Origin: an uncultured Pelagibacteraceae bacterium
GTDB lineage: Bacteria; Pseudomonadota; Alphaproteobacteria; Pelagibacterales; Pelagibacteraceae
DNA: 51,162 nucleotides
Reading direction: 5' to 3'
Assembly (NCBI GenBank): GCA_902571235.1
Contig: CACGBI010000007.1
Location: 1-51,162 of the forward strand
In this document: positions 10,104-19,510 of the stretch, piece after piece
Numbering within the stretch: position 1 is the stretch's first letter
How the letters are laid out: the number at the start of each line of letters is the position of its first letter
Notes under the pieces: model-generated
Database searches by the model: none
Told to the model about the DNA's origin: nothing
What the model saw: only the letters and a program-made list of their open reading frames with translations
Position numbers and translations under genes: made by a program

Positions 10104-11467
10104 TTTATTTGTTTACCGTTTTTAAATGGATCTAATATTAGTTTTTTATGATTATATTTAAATTGTTTATTATTATAATGAAGTGAATTTAGAACCAGTA
10201 TTCTTGAATTTTCTACATCAATTAAAATCATATTCCCACCATAACCACTCATCCCAAAGATAATCTTATCTTTTAATCCTGGATAATCCATATGGAATTG
10301 ACCTCCATAAGATTTGGTACGACCAACTATAGGCTCGTCTTTTTCTATGCTTCCTTTTGATATTCTTCTTTTATAAATTTCTTTTAAATATTTTCCAACA
10401 CAAGTATCATTCTGATAATCATCCATTATAGCTTTTGCAATTCTAAGATAATCAAATCTTGTTGCCATTATGTTGGGATGTCCATTTCCAAAATGTTCTT
10501 TTAAACTTGTATAGCCATAACGAATGCTATTTTTGATCTTTATTTTATCGTTGAAAACTTTGCTATAAAATTTGTCATAATCTTCACCAACTTTAAATTT
10601 CATATAATTTAAAATTAACTGAGTAACAAATCCATTGTAGTTATATCTTTCCTTAGATTTTTTTGTATTTTTGTTTCTAAAGTGTAAACGCATAGTTGTT
10701 TCAATATCCCTATCTTCATATGCGCCTAATTTACTTGTACCATCTTTAAATTCATCAATATTTTTTTGATCACCAGTATTCATATTTAAAAAATTAATTA
10801 ATTTTTGATCATGATAAAGTGAATCTTTTATTATAGGCCAGTCGCTTACTCTTGCATCAATTCCATCAATATAACCTTCACATATGGCATGGCCTACTAA
10901 ATAAGAAGTTACTGACTTACCCATTGACATTGAATAAAATTTTGTTTCATTATTTAAAAATTCTCCTAATCTTTCTTTCGGAGAAAGTTCGTCAATCAAC
11001 ACTTCACCATCTTGATAATATAAATAACTAAGGATACCTTTAGTTTTCATTTGTTTTTTTAAAAATTTATCTTCAATTAAGTTGAATTTAAAATCGTAGG
11101 AATTATTTGTTGGTTTAAATTCTTTTAAATGCTGACTTCTATCTCTATATGAATATTTCCATAAATAATAAATCAGCGAGTCTCTATTTGGGTTTGAATG
11201 ATAGGCAATATTAGTAGCTGATAATGCTTTATTTTTTATTTTAATATTTAAATTGTTAGATCCTTGAAATTTATCACATTTATTATAGTACCAAAGATTA
11301 CTATATTTTGGTTCTTCTTTACACACTGGGTTTTCTTCAATGTTTAAATATTGATGATATCCATTTTCGTATAGCCAAAGATTAAACTTGTTAATTTTAA
11401 AACTCTCAGCAAATAGATTGCTTGAAGCTAATAAACTGAAAGTTAAAATTAGAAATATTTTTTTCAT
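10100..11467 (-). CDS. Secreted beta-lactamase-family serine hydrolase
   Basis: signal peptide; SMGKS (SxxK), YNYNGF, class C beta-lactamase / 6-aminohexanoate-dimer hydrolase-like layout. Confidence 0.7.
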   Translation of the reverse strand: MKKIFLILTFSLLASSNLFAESFKINKFNLWLYENGYHQYLNIEENPVCKEEPKYSNLWYYNKCDKFQGSNNLNIKIKNKALSATNIAYHSNPNRDSLIYYLWKYSYRDRSQHLKEFKPTNNSYDFKFNLIEDKFLKKQMKTKGILSYLYYQDGEVLIDELSPKERLGEFLNNETKFYSMSMGKSVTSYLVGHAICEGYIDGIDARVSDWPIIKDSLYHDQKLINFLNMNTGDQKNIDEFKDGTSKLGAYEDRDIETTMRLHFRNKNTKKSKERYNYNGFVTQLILNYMKFKVGEDYDKFYSKVFNDKIKIKNSIRYGYTSLKEHFGNGHPNIMATRFDYLRIAKAIMDDYQNDTCVGKYLKEIYKRRISKGSIEKDEPIVGRTKSYGGQFHMDYPGLKDKIIFGMSGYGGNMILIDVENSRILVLNSLHYNNKQFKYNHKKLILDPFKNGKQIN

Positions 11468-11934
11468 TTTTTAAGTTTAGATGAGAATTTTAGGTTTTCA
11501 TATTTAAATTCAGATTTATTTTTATTGATAAAATCATCCATTAACTTAACTTTTTCATCTTCAAATTCAGCAACTTTTCTTTCATTAAGATCAACATACA
11601 AAGCTAGAATTTCAATTGTTGAGGCAAGAAATTTTTTTTTTTTGTGAATCATTTCCATTTTATATTGAAGTCTTTTTTTATCATGATCAAAATAAGTACA
11701 ATTTATGTCAACTTCTTCATTAAGTTGAAGTTCTTGATTGTAGGTAATGTGAGACTCTACAATCATTGTACTTTTTTTTGTTGTTTTGGCTGACTGTTCA
11801 CCCATCTGAAAAATATTATTTAACGTATCAGCCCCATATTTATCAAACATTAATAGATAATATGAGACGTTCATATGATCATTATAATCGATCCAATCTT
11901 TAATTACTTTTTGAGTACTTAGATAAACGGACAT
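11464..11934 (-). CDS. Hotdog-fold acyl-CoA thioesterase family protein
   Basis: IDYNDHMNVSYYLLMFD hotdog thioesterase motif. Confidence 0.8.
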   Translation of the reverse strand: MSVYLSTQKVIKDWIDYNDHMNVSYYLLMFDKYGADTLNNIFQMGEQSAKTTKKSTMIVESHITYNQELQLNEEVDINCTYFDHDKKRLQYKMEMIHKKKKFLASTIEILALYVDLNERKVAEFEDEKVKLMDDFINKNKSEFKYENLKFSSKLKK

Positions 11935-11940
11935 GTAGAA

Positions 11941-12486
11941 TTAGAATATATTTTTTAAAAATTCAGGTAACCCGTCTGGATTAGTCCACAATCCACTTTT
12001 ACCACCTTCTTTAATTAATAACTTCACATTATCTATTTTTAGATGTGGATTTACTATTTTACTTAAATCATAAATAGTAATTAAAGCAGCATTAACACCC
12101 ATAATAGCTTCCATTTCTACACCTGTTTTAGCTACTGCTGAAACTACACAGAAAACTTCTAATGAGTTATCAACCTCATTCATAATAATTTTTGTTGCAG
12201 TGTGATCAATTGGAAGTGGGTGACAAAGTGGAATTAATTCACTGGTTTTTTTTACACCTAAAACAGCTGATACTTCAGCTAAAGTTATAGGGTCTCCTTT
12301 GGGCATTTTTTTATTTTTAATAAGATCAAAAACCTCTTTACCCACATAAATTTTTCCTGAGGCTAATGCTCTACGGAATGTTTCTTTCTTAGATGAAACA
12401 TCAACCATATTAAAAGAGTTTTTTTGAAATATCTCTTTTGCCCAATCTTTAAGTTCTTTTTGATTTATAATTTTTAGTTTAGTCAT
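11941..12486 (-). CDS. moaC: Cyclic pyranopterin monophosphate synthase
   Basis: MVDVSSK, LIPLCHPLPI, GVEMEAIMGV. Confidence 0.93.
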   Translation of the reverse strand: MTKLKIINQKELKDWAKEIFQKNSFNMVDVSSKKETFRRALASGKIYVGKEVFDLIKNKKMPKGDPITLAEVSAVLGVKKTSELIPLCHPLPIDHTATKIIMNEVDNSLEVFCVVSAVAKTGVEMEAIMGVNAALITIYDLSKIVNPHLKIDNVKLLIKEGGKSGLWTNPDGLPEFLKNIF

Positions 12487-13475
12487 TAACCACCAGTTGT
12501 TGATAAATTTTTAGTTAAACCAGTTTCTCCTAGCTCTAAATAATGAGATTCTTTTTTAAATTTCATTTGGCCAAGTATTAGATCTTGTAATTCTTCAATT
12601 TGATCATCTTTTTGTAATAAATGCCTTATACTTATTCCTGTGTTCCCAAATAAACATAATCTTAGATCCCCTTTAGAAGTAATTCTTAATCGATTACAAG
12701 ATTTGCAAAAATCTTTAGAGTAAGGTGCAATTATTCCAAATTTACCTTTATAATCTGGATTAATATAATTTAGTGATGGTCCTGCATCTTTACCTAAGGT
12801 TTGATAAATCCAATTATTTTTATCCAAGTATTCTTTAAAAATCTTAGATGAAATATGATATTTTCTAAAATAATCTAAGTTATCACCAGTTTGCATTAAT
12901 TCTATAAATCTAAAATCTACTTTATTTATTTTTATAAACTCTCTCCAAGAATTAAAATCTTTTTCAGATGCATTAATATTATTTAAAAGGACTGCATTTA
13001 CTTTTATATTTTCAAAATTTAAATCTTGTAAAATTTGAATTCCTTTTAAAATTTCAGGTAATCTGTCATGACCTGTTATGGATTTAAAAGTATTTCTATC
13101 AAGACTATCAATGCTTATATTTATTCCATTTAAACCACTATCAACTAACATTTGGGCTTTTTTATCTAAATGATATCCGTTTGTAGTAATTGAAACTTTT
13201 TTAATTCCTGCTTCTTTTAAAATCTTTATTATTTCAAAAAAATCTTTTCTAACTGTGGGTTCTCCTCCTGTTATTCTTATTTTACTTACACCTAATTTTG
13301 AAAAAACCATTGCTAAACGCTTTATTTCGTCTAAATGAAGAAATTTTCTGTTATCACTTTTGTCAACTTGATAACCATTAGGTAAACAATAACCACATTT
13401 AAAATTACAAACATCTGTTATTGACATTCGAATATATGGAAACTTTCTACCAAAATTATCTTGCAATAAGCTCAT
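12486..13475 (-). CDS. moaA: GTP 3',8-cyclase, radical SAM
   Basis: CNFKCGYC radical SAM motif, CKSCNRLRITSKGDLRLCLF, C-terminal GG. Confidence 0.95.
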   Translation of the reverse strand: MSLLQDNFGRKFPYIRMSITDVCNFKCGYCLPNGYQVDKSDNRKFLHLDEIKRLAMVFSKLGVSKIRITGGEPTVRKDFFEIIKILKEAGIKKVSITTNGYHLDKKAQMLVDSGLNGINISIDSLDRNTFKSITGHDRLPEILKGIQILQDLNFENIKVNAVLLNNINASEKDFNSWREFIKINKVDFRFIELMQTGDNLDYFRKYHISSKIFKEYLDKNNWIYQTLGKDAGPSLNYINPDYKGKFGIIAPYSKDFCKSCNRLRITSKGDLRLCLFGNTGISIRHLLQKDDQIEELQDLILGQMKFKKESHYLELGETGLTKNLSTTGG

Positions 13476-13532
13476 AAGTTTAACTTATAGTAAAAAATAT
13501 TTTAAAGAAACATTTTTTGTTTAGATAATTTA

Positions 13533-13844
13533 TTAAATAAAAATTAGAAACCAATATACGGCTAAACCTGCAACAATTGTGGCTATAATATTTTTACTTA
13601 AGGTTCCAATAATTATAGCAATTATAGAAGCTAAAATTTTAGGATTATTTTCAAATTGTAAAAATCCTGAGTTATCTAAAAAAATTGCTGGAAATATAAT
13701 TGCTGGAAAAATTGCAGATGGCACATAAGATAAAACTTCTCTAATTCTATCATTAAACATCTCTTTTTTTAACAAGGCAATCATTGAGAATCTTGTAAAA
13801 AAAGTAATCAATCCACAATAAAGAATTAATGCCCAATCATTCAT
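13533..13844 (-). CDS. azlD: AzlD-family branched-chain amino acid exporter small subunit
   Basis: 103-aa TM protein overlapping azlC. Confidence 0.8.
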   Translation of the reverse strand: MNDWALILYCGLITFFTRFSMIALLKKEMFNDRIREVLSYVPSAIFPAIIFPAIFLDNSGFLQFENNPKILASIIAIIIGTLSKNIIATIVAGLAVYWFLIFI

Positions 13845-14532
13845 ATTTTTTAATCATCTTTGTTAAAATCATTGCAACAAATAATCCAACCAATGCAGCT
13901 ACAATTACATAGGCTTTATAAGGTATATAATTAAACCCAAATGTTGCTACTAGTCCTGAAATTATTATAACAATTACATTAATCAGCTTTCTAAAATCAT
14001 TAACCAATAATGCTAAAAAAGTTAAAGGAACAGCAAAACTCAAACCTAGTTTATCTGGTATAGCTGCACCTAAAATAATTCCTAGAAAAGTTGTTGTTTG
14101 CCAAACAATCCAACATGTAGCACCTCCTCCAATTAAATGAAAATAATTATTTTTTTCTTTATTCCTTTTTAAATATTCATTTGACCTTGCAAACGCTTGA
14201 TCAATCAAAAAATATGAAATTACAATTTTCCAAATTAATTTCAAATCTGATACGTGTTCAGATACAACTGCACCATAAAGTAAATGTCTTGAATTTACAG
14301 CACCAACAGAACTAACAATTACTAAAGATGAAGCACCACCAGAAAATAACTGTAATAAAACTATTTGAGAAGCGCCACCAAAAATTATTAGAGACATTCC
14401 CATTGTTTCGAAGGGTGTAAAACCAATATCAATTGCCAGTACACCAAATATTAAACCAAATGGTACAACTGGTATCATTAATGGGCTTACATCAATAACA
14501 CCTTTAAAAAAAACATTAAGATTACTTTTCAT
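13837..14532 (-). CDS. azlC: AzlC-family transporter
   Basis: 231-aa TM protein; FGGASQIVLLQL typical of AzlC. Confidence 0.85.
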   Translation of the reverse strand: MKSNLNVFFKGVIDVSPLMIPVVPFGLIFGVLAIDIGFTPFETMGMSLIIFGGASQIVLLQLFSGGASSLVIVSSVGAVNSRHLLYGAVVSEHVSDLKLIWKIVISYFLIDQAFARSNEYLKRNKEKNNYFHLIGGGATCWIVWQTTTFLGIILGAAIPDKLGLSFAVPLTFLALLVNDFRKLINVIVIIISGLVATFGFNYIPYKAYVIVAALVGLFVAMILTKMIKKYE

Positions 14533-14550
14533 ATTTTGAAAAAGCTTTTA

Positions 14551-15612
14551 TTAGAAGCAAACAATATGATCAATATATATTGGTCTTTTTATTCCAAATT
14601 TTTCATCTATTTCATGTTGATGAATATGATGTGAATGAACAAATACTGGAATCAAGTTATTACTTGGAGTTTTAAGAGTATAAATAAAGTTAGTTCCTCT
14701 AAATTTTCTATCAACTACCTCAAGTTTCAAATTACTTTTATCATCATGTTCTAGATCTTCAGGCTGAAGAAGCAATTGTACATTTGCTCCCTCTGGATAT
14801 TGTTTAATAAAATTTCCTTCAATAATTCCTAAATCTCCATTTTCTAGAGTATTTTTTCCTGTTACTTTAGCTGGTATCAATATTCCTCTATTTAAAAAAT
14901 TAACCACTTCAACTGAATTAGGGAAATGATAAACTTTATATGGATCGTCATATTGTTTAAGTTCTTGATTAAGAATTATTCCACACTTTGAACCTAAATA
15001 AAAAGCCTCATAAGAGTCATGTGTAACTATGATGGTAGTAATTTTTAATTTATTTAATATTTTTTTTAATCTTACTTGTATTTCTTCCTTAAAACTTTGA
15101 TCGACATTTGATAAAGGTTCATCTAACAAAAGAAGATCAGGTTGAGTTATTAAAGATCTTGCAAGTGAAGCTCTTTGAGCTTCTCCAGCACTGATCTGAT
15201 GAGGATATTTGTCTAAAATGTTGGAGATATCAAGTAAATCAACTATTTCTTCTAAACTAATTTTTTTATCTTTCTTTTCTTTATTTCTCTCTGAACCTAA
15301 TAGAATATTTTTTTCTACTGTATAATGAGGAAACAAACTATTTTCTTGAAACGATAATGATATGTTTCTATTTTCTGGTTCTACATTAATTTTTTTTGAA
15401 GATAACATTTTATTATTTAATTCAATTGATCCTTTTTCAATCTTTTCTAGTCCAGCAATAGTTCTTAAAATAGTAGTTTTCCCAATACCCGATGGGCCCA
15501 AAAGACATATAACTTCGCCTTCATTTTTTATAGAAAAAGATACATTTTTAACTTTAGTTTTGCCGCCTATATTAAAATCAACATCTTTAATTTCAAAAAA
15601 ATTTTTAGTCAT
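14551..15612 (-). CDS. fbpC: Iron(III) ABC transporter ATP-binding protein (FbpC/SfuC type)
   Basis: Walker A GPSGIGKTT, ISAGEAQRASLARSL, LLLLDEPLSN, C-terminal TOBE-like region; operon with permease and SBP. Confidence 0.85.
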   Translation of the reverse strand: MTKNFFEIKDVDFNIGGKTKVKNVSFSIKNEGEVICLLGPSGIGKTTILRTIAGLEKIEKGSIELNNKMLSSKKINVEPENRNISLSFQENSLFPHYTVEKNILLGSERNKEKKDKKISLEEIVDLLDISNILDKYPHQISAGEAQRASLARSLITQPDLLLLDEPLSNVDQSFKEEIQVRLKKILNKLKITTIIVTHDSYEAFYLGSKCGIILNQELKQYDDPYKVYHFPNSVEVVNFLNRGILIPAKVTGKNTLENGDLGIIEGNFIKQYPEGANVQLLLQPEDLEHDDKSNLKLEVVDRKFRGTNFIYTLKTPSNNLIPVFVHSHHIHQHEIDEKFGIKRPIYIDHIVCF

Positions 15613-17224
15613 TTGGCTCTCTTAATATATATTTTGATGTAACTATAATAAAGAAACTTGCAATTAAAATTAAAAATAATGATGGAACTGCTGCTGCTTC
15701 TAATAAATCCTCAGATGCAGAAATATAAGCAGTAGTAGCAAAGGTTTCAAAATTAAAAGGTCTTAAAATAAGAGTTATTGGCAATTCTCTTACTATTTCC
15801 AATGATATTAAAATAATAACAAATAAAAGAGAATTTCTCAAAAAAGGAACGTGAATATTCATAAAAGTTTTTCTTTTTGAAAAACCAAGAAGGTATGAAC
15901 TTTCATCAACTGAAATATTAATTTTTTCATATCCAGATTTTATTCCATTAAAAGCTAAAGAATAGAATCTTATAAAATAGACTAAGACTAGACCAAGAAC
16001 TGAACCAATGAATATTTTTTTAATAGATAAAAAGCCTAATGACTTAACTATATTATCATCAAACCAAGCAATAAAAGTTATAAATGCAATAGCCAAAATT
16101 ACTCCTGGAATTGCATAACCAGAAATAGACAAAGTAGACAATATATTTAAGGTTTTATTATTAGAAACTCTATTCCCATAATTAGATATTAAAGAAAATA
16201 TTATTAAAACTAAACTAGACAAAAAAACTAAATAAAGAGTATTTAATAAAAGATCTGTTATTTGTATATCAAATAAGTTTTCTGGAAACTTTATTGTCCA
16301 ATATAGCATTTGGCTTAATGGAAATAAAAAACTCATGAAAAATACAAAAAAACATCCTAAAAATGCAAAGAAAGCTTTATTTCCAGAAAGTTTAAATTTT
16401 TCTTTTTGCTTAAAACCACCTCTTGCATTGAAATGATATTTTGCTTTTCGTCTAGATAAGTTTTCAATTACAAATAATGAAAATATGAATAGCAATAAAA
16501 AGAAAGATATTCTGTTAGCAAAAGCTAAATCATCAAAAGTTATCCAAGCGTTATAAATACCAGTAGTTAAGGTATTGATTGAAAAAAAATCTACTGCTCC
16601 AAATTCAGCTAAAGTTTCCATTGCAACCAAAGATAATCCTGCAACAATTGCAGGTCTAGCGGCAGGTAATATTATTTTATAAAAAGATTTCAATTTTGAG
16701 AAACCAAGATTTTTTCCTAAATCTATTAAGTTTTGCGACTGATATAAAAAAGATGCCCTAACAAGAATATAAACATAAGCAAATAAAGAAAAGCTAATGG
16801 ATATTATTGCACCAAACATACCGTCGAATTTTGGTATGTTTTTATTGTAATTTGCATCACCAAATAAACTCTTTAAAATAGTAAATGCAGTACCATAGTT
16901 TTCAAAAAAAGCTGTTAAAGAGTAGGCATAGATATAAGGAGGAACTGCAAAAGATAGGATTAATGCCCATTTAAAAAAATTACTTCCTGGAAATTTGTAA
17001 AAAGATACTAAGTAAGCAGTTCCAGTGCCTATTAAAAACGTCAAAATCAATACAGATATTAATAATGCAACTGAATTAAAAATATACTCAATTAAAAAAG
17101 TATTTTTTAAAATTTCATAATAATTTGATGTGCTTTCAAAGAAACTCGTAAAAACTGTTATAATCGGAATCAATACAACAAAAGAAATTAAAAAAGAACT
17201 AAGATACCAACTGTTAAATTTCAT
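15605..17224 (-). CDS. fbpB: Iron(III) ABC transporter permease (FbpB/SfuB type)
   Basis: 539-aa duplicated binding-protein-dependent permease; overlaps fbpC by 8 nt. Confidence 0.88.
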   Translation of the reverse strand: MKFNSWYLSSFLISFVVLIPIITVFTSFFESTSNYYEILKNTFLIEYIFNSVALLISVLILTFLIGTGTAYLVSFYKFPGSNFFKWALILSFAVPPYIYAYSLTAFFENYGTAFTILKSLFGDANYNKNIPKFDGMFGAIISISFSLFAYVYILVRASFLYQSQNLIDLGKNLGFSKLKSFYKIILPAARPAIVAGLSLVAMETLAEFGAVDFFSINTLTTGIYNAWITFDDLAFANRISFFLLLFIFSLFVIENLSRRKAKYHFNARGGFKQKEKFKLSGNKAFFAFLGCFFVFFMSFLFPLSQMLYWTIKFPENLFDIQITDLLLNTLYLVFLSSLVLIIFSLISNYGNRVSNNKTLNILSTLSISGYAIPGVILAIAFITFIAWFDDNIVKSLGFLSIKKIFIGSVLGLVLVYFIRFYSLAFNGIKSGYEKINISVDESSYLLGFSKRKTFMNIHVPFLRNSLLFVIILISLEIVRELPITLILRPFNFETFATTAYISASEDLLEAAAVPSLFLILIASFFIIVTSKYILREPND

Positions 17225-17256
17225 TTTATAATCCGCCTTATAAATGAAAAAAGTAA

Positions 17257-17292
17257 AGTGCCCACAATAAACTCTCGTTTTTTGTGGACACT
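17257..17292 (-). terminator. Intra-operon hairpin (partial terminator/attenuator) upstream of fbpB
   Basis: Minus strand AGTGTCCACA-N16-TGTGGGCACT (one wobble) followed by ttactttttt. Confidence 0.5.
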
Positions 17293-17303
17293 ATTTAAGA
17301 AAA

Positions 17304-17453
17304 TCAAAAATTAAATACTTTTAGGATATGCGGAACCTCCTTAGTCTTAATTTCTGACATTTTTCTTTTATTTATTCTTTCACTGATTTTTTTACACTCC
17401 TGTAAACATGGGGAACATGCACTGGAAGATTTATTTAAATCAACTTCAGACAT
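17304..17453 (-). CDS. Unlisted 49-aa Cys-rich small protein between fbpA and fbpB (in-frame GTG at 17474 would give 56 aa)
   Basis: Manual translation MSEVDLNKSSSACSPCLQECKKISERINKRKMSEIKTKEVPHILKVFNF*; CxxCxxxC motif; same strand and within operon. Confidence 0.5.
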   Translation of the reverse strand: MSEVDLNKSSSACSPCLQECKKISERINKRKMSEIKTKEVPHILKVFNF

Positions 17454-17477
17454 AAATTTTTTTTGTTTTTTCACTTA

Positions 17478-18506
17478 TTATTTCCAACCAGCAGCTGTCA
17501 TTACTTCTAATGCGGCAGCTTGATTTTTTCCATAAGAAGCTAACTTAGTATTCATATCTTGTTTAAAATCTAATCCTAAGTTGTTTACTACTAATGGACT
17601 TGGTGAAACACCATCAATCATTGGAAACTCAAAAGTGTTGTTTGTAAAGTGCTCTTGAGATTGTGGAGTTAATAAAAACTCTACAAGTTTAATGGCATTA
17701 GCTTTATTAGGTGCTCCTTTAACTAAAGCTGCACAGCTTACATTCATGTGTGTTCCTCTATCGTTTTGATTAGGGAAAAAAGCTTTAACTTTTTTTGCAG
17801 CTTCTTGTTGTTCTGCACCTTTTTTACCAGATAACATTAGAGCTAAGTAATAAGTATTAGCCACAGCAATATCAGCTTCTCCAGCAGCTACTGCCATAAT
17901 TTGAGCTCTATCATTTCCTTTAGAGTCTCTAGCCATATTTGCAACAACTCCTTTTGCCCATTCAGCCGTAGCTTTTTTTCCATTATTTTCAATTAATGAA
18001 GCTACAAGAGATTTGTTATATATGTTGCTAGATTTTCTTATTACTAATCTGCCTTTCCATTTAGGATCAGCTAAACCTTCATAAGTCATTCCAGATAATT
18101 CAGCACCAGTAACTCTTTCAGGTGAATAATAAATTATTCTAGCTCTTTTTGCTATTCCAACCCATTTACTAGTTCTAAAACTTTTTGGAACAGCTGCTTT
18201 GATGGCTTTAGATGTTAAACCACCTTGAAGATGTCCTTTTTTATCCATAGCACCACATCTTCCAGCGTCAGCAGTGATGTAAAGATCTGCAGAAGAATCT
18301 GCGCCCTCTTCAATTATTCGTTTTTCTAAGGCACCTGATTTTCCATTAATCAGATTAACTTTAATTCCAGTCATATTTGTGAAATTGGAATAAAGCTCAG
18401 AGTCTGCTTTGTAATGTCTTGCATTAAATACATTGACTTCATCTGCAACAGCAAAAACTGAGACAATTAAAGATGTAATTAATGTTAATATTGATATTTT
18501 TTTCAC
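17478..18506 (-). CDS. fbpA: Iron(III) ABC transporter periplasmic binding protein (FbpA/FutA/SfuA type), GTG start
   Basis: signal peptide; VNVFNARHYKADSELYSNFTNMTGIKVNLI, YYSPERV; iron SBP family. Confidence 0.93.
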   Translation of the reverse strand: MKKISILTLITSLIVSVFAVADEVNVFNARHYKADSELYSNFTNMTGIKVNLINGKSGALEKRIIEEGADSSADLYITADAGRCGAMDKKGHLQGGLTSKAIKAAVPKSFRTSKWVGIAKRARIIYYSPERVTGAELSGMTYEGLADPKWKGRLVIRKSSNIYNKSLVASLIENNGKKATAEWAKGVVANMARDSKGNDRAQIMAVAAGEADIAVANTYYLALMLSGKKGAEQQEAAKKVKAFFPNQNDRGTHMNVSCAALVKGAPNKANAIKLVEFLLTPQSQEHFTNNTFEFPMIDGVSPSPLVVNNLGLDFKQDMNTKLASYGKNQAAALEVMTAAGWK

Positions 18507-18534
18507 TTGTTATCCTTTTCCCCGCATAGTTTAA

Positions 18535-18579
18535 TTGCAAATGATAATTATTCGCAATGAGAATGATTATCAATTGCAA
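18535..18579 (-). promoter_or_regulatory. Fur-box-like operator and probable promoter region of fbpA
   Basis: ttgcaaatgataat-N17-attatcaattgcaa near-perfect inverted repeat; core GATAATTATTCGCAATGAGAATGATTATC resembles tandem Fur boxes. Confidence 0.75.
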
Positions 18580-18619
18580 GAATGTCGCACCAATATCCTA
18601 AGATTTGATTTATGGTTAT

Positions 18620-19510
18620 TTAGGCTTTCCAGTCACCTATTTTACTGAATAAAAAGTTTCTAAAAGCTTGAACTCTAGCTGTATTTTTTAATGATTGAGG
18701 GTATACGAAATGAGCCTCAGTGATGGGTCCCTCGGATTTGGGCAATACTTTAATCAAATTATTTGAATTGCTTACTAAATACTCGGGTAAAGCTGCAAGA
18801 CCGACCCCAGATTCTACCGCTAAAAGTAGGCCCATTACACTATTTACCTTCATTATTGATTTTCTTTTTTTTCCATCATGCATTCCAAGTTTTAAAGCCC
18901 AGTCTGGATTATAAACTGGAGAAGGTGCTCCTTTTCCAAAGGAAATGAACTTATGCTTATTTAAATCACCAATGGTTTTAGGCATACCATGTATTTCAAG
19001 ATATTTATTAGAACCATATATAAAGTACTTAATATCAACTAGTTTTTTTTGGATATAATTTAATTGTTTTGGTCTTCTCATAAAAATACCTATATCAGCT
19101 TGTCTAGTACTTAAATCCAATTCTTTATCATCAAAAACTAGCTCAACTTCAATTTCAGGATTAAGTCTCATAAACTCTTGAATTCTTGGAGTTAACCAGT
19201 GAGTTCCAAAACTTCTTACTGTAGTAATTGTTAATTTCCCTGTTGGTTTATTTTTTTGATCACCTAATGAAGTTTCAACTTCTTTTAATTTACTTATAAC
19301 TTCATGAGCAGTTTTAAATACATATTCACCATTCTCTGTAAGAGTTAAACCTCTAGCATGTCTTTCGAATAGTTGAACTTTTAAATCCTGTTCTAATGAT
19401 TGAATTTGTCGACTTATAGCTGATTGACTAAGATTTAAATTTATAGTTGCGTTAGTAAAACTTCCTGCTTCTGCAACAGCGTGAAAAATTTTTAACTTAT
19501 CCCAATCCAT
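18620..19510 (-). CDS. LysR-family transcriptional regulator
   Basis: N-terminal HTH LKIFHAVAEAGSFTNATINLNLSQSAISRQIQSLEQDL. Confidence 0.92.
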   Translation of the reverse strand: MDWDKLKIFHAVAEAGSFTNATINLNLSQSAISRQIQSLEQDLKVQLFERHARGLTLTENGEYVFKTAHEVISKLKEVETSLGDQKNKPTGKLTITTVRSFGTHWLTPRIQEFMRLNPEIEVELVFDDKELDLSTRQADIGIFMRRPKQLNYIQKKLVDIKYFIYGSNKYLEIHGMPKTIGDLNKHKFISFGKGAPSPVYNPDWALKLGMHDGKKRKSIMKVNSVMGLLLAVESGVGLAALPEYLVSNSNNLIKVLPKSEGPITEAHFVYPQSLKNTARVQAFRNFLFSKIGDWKA

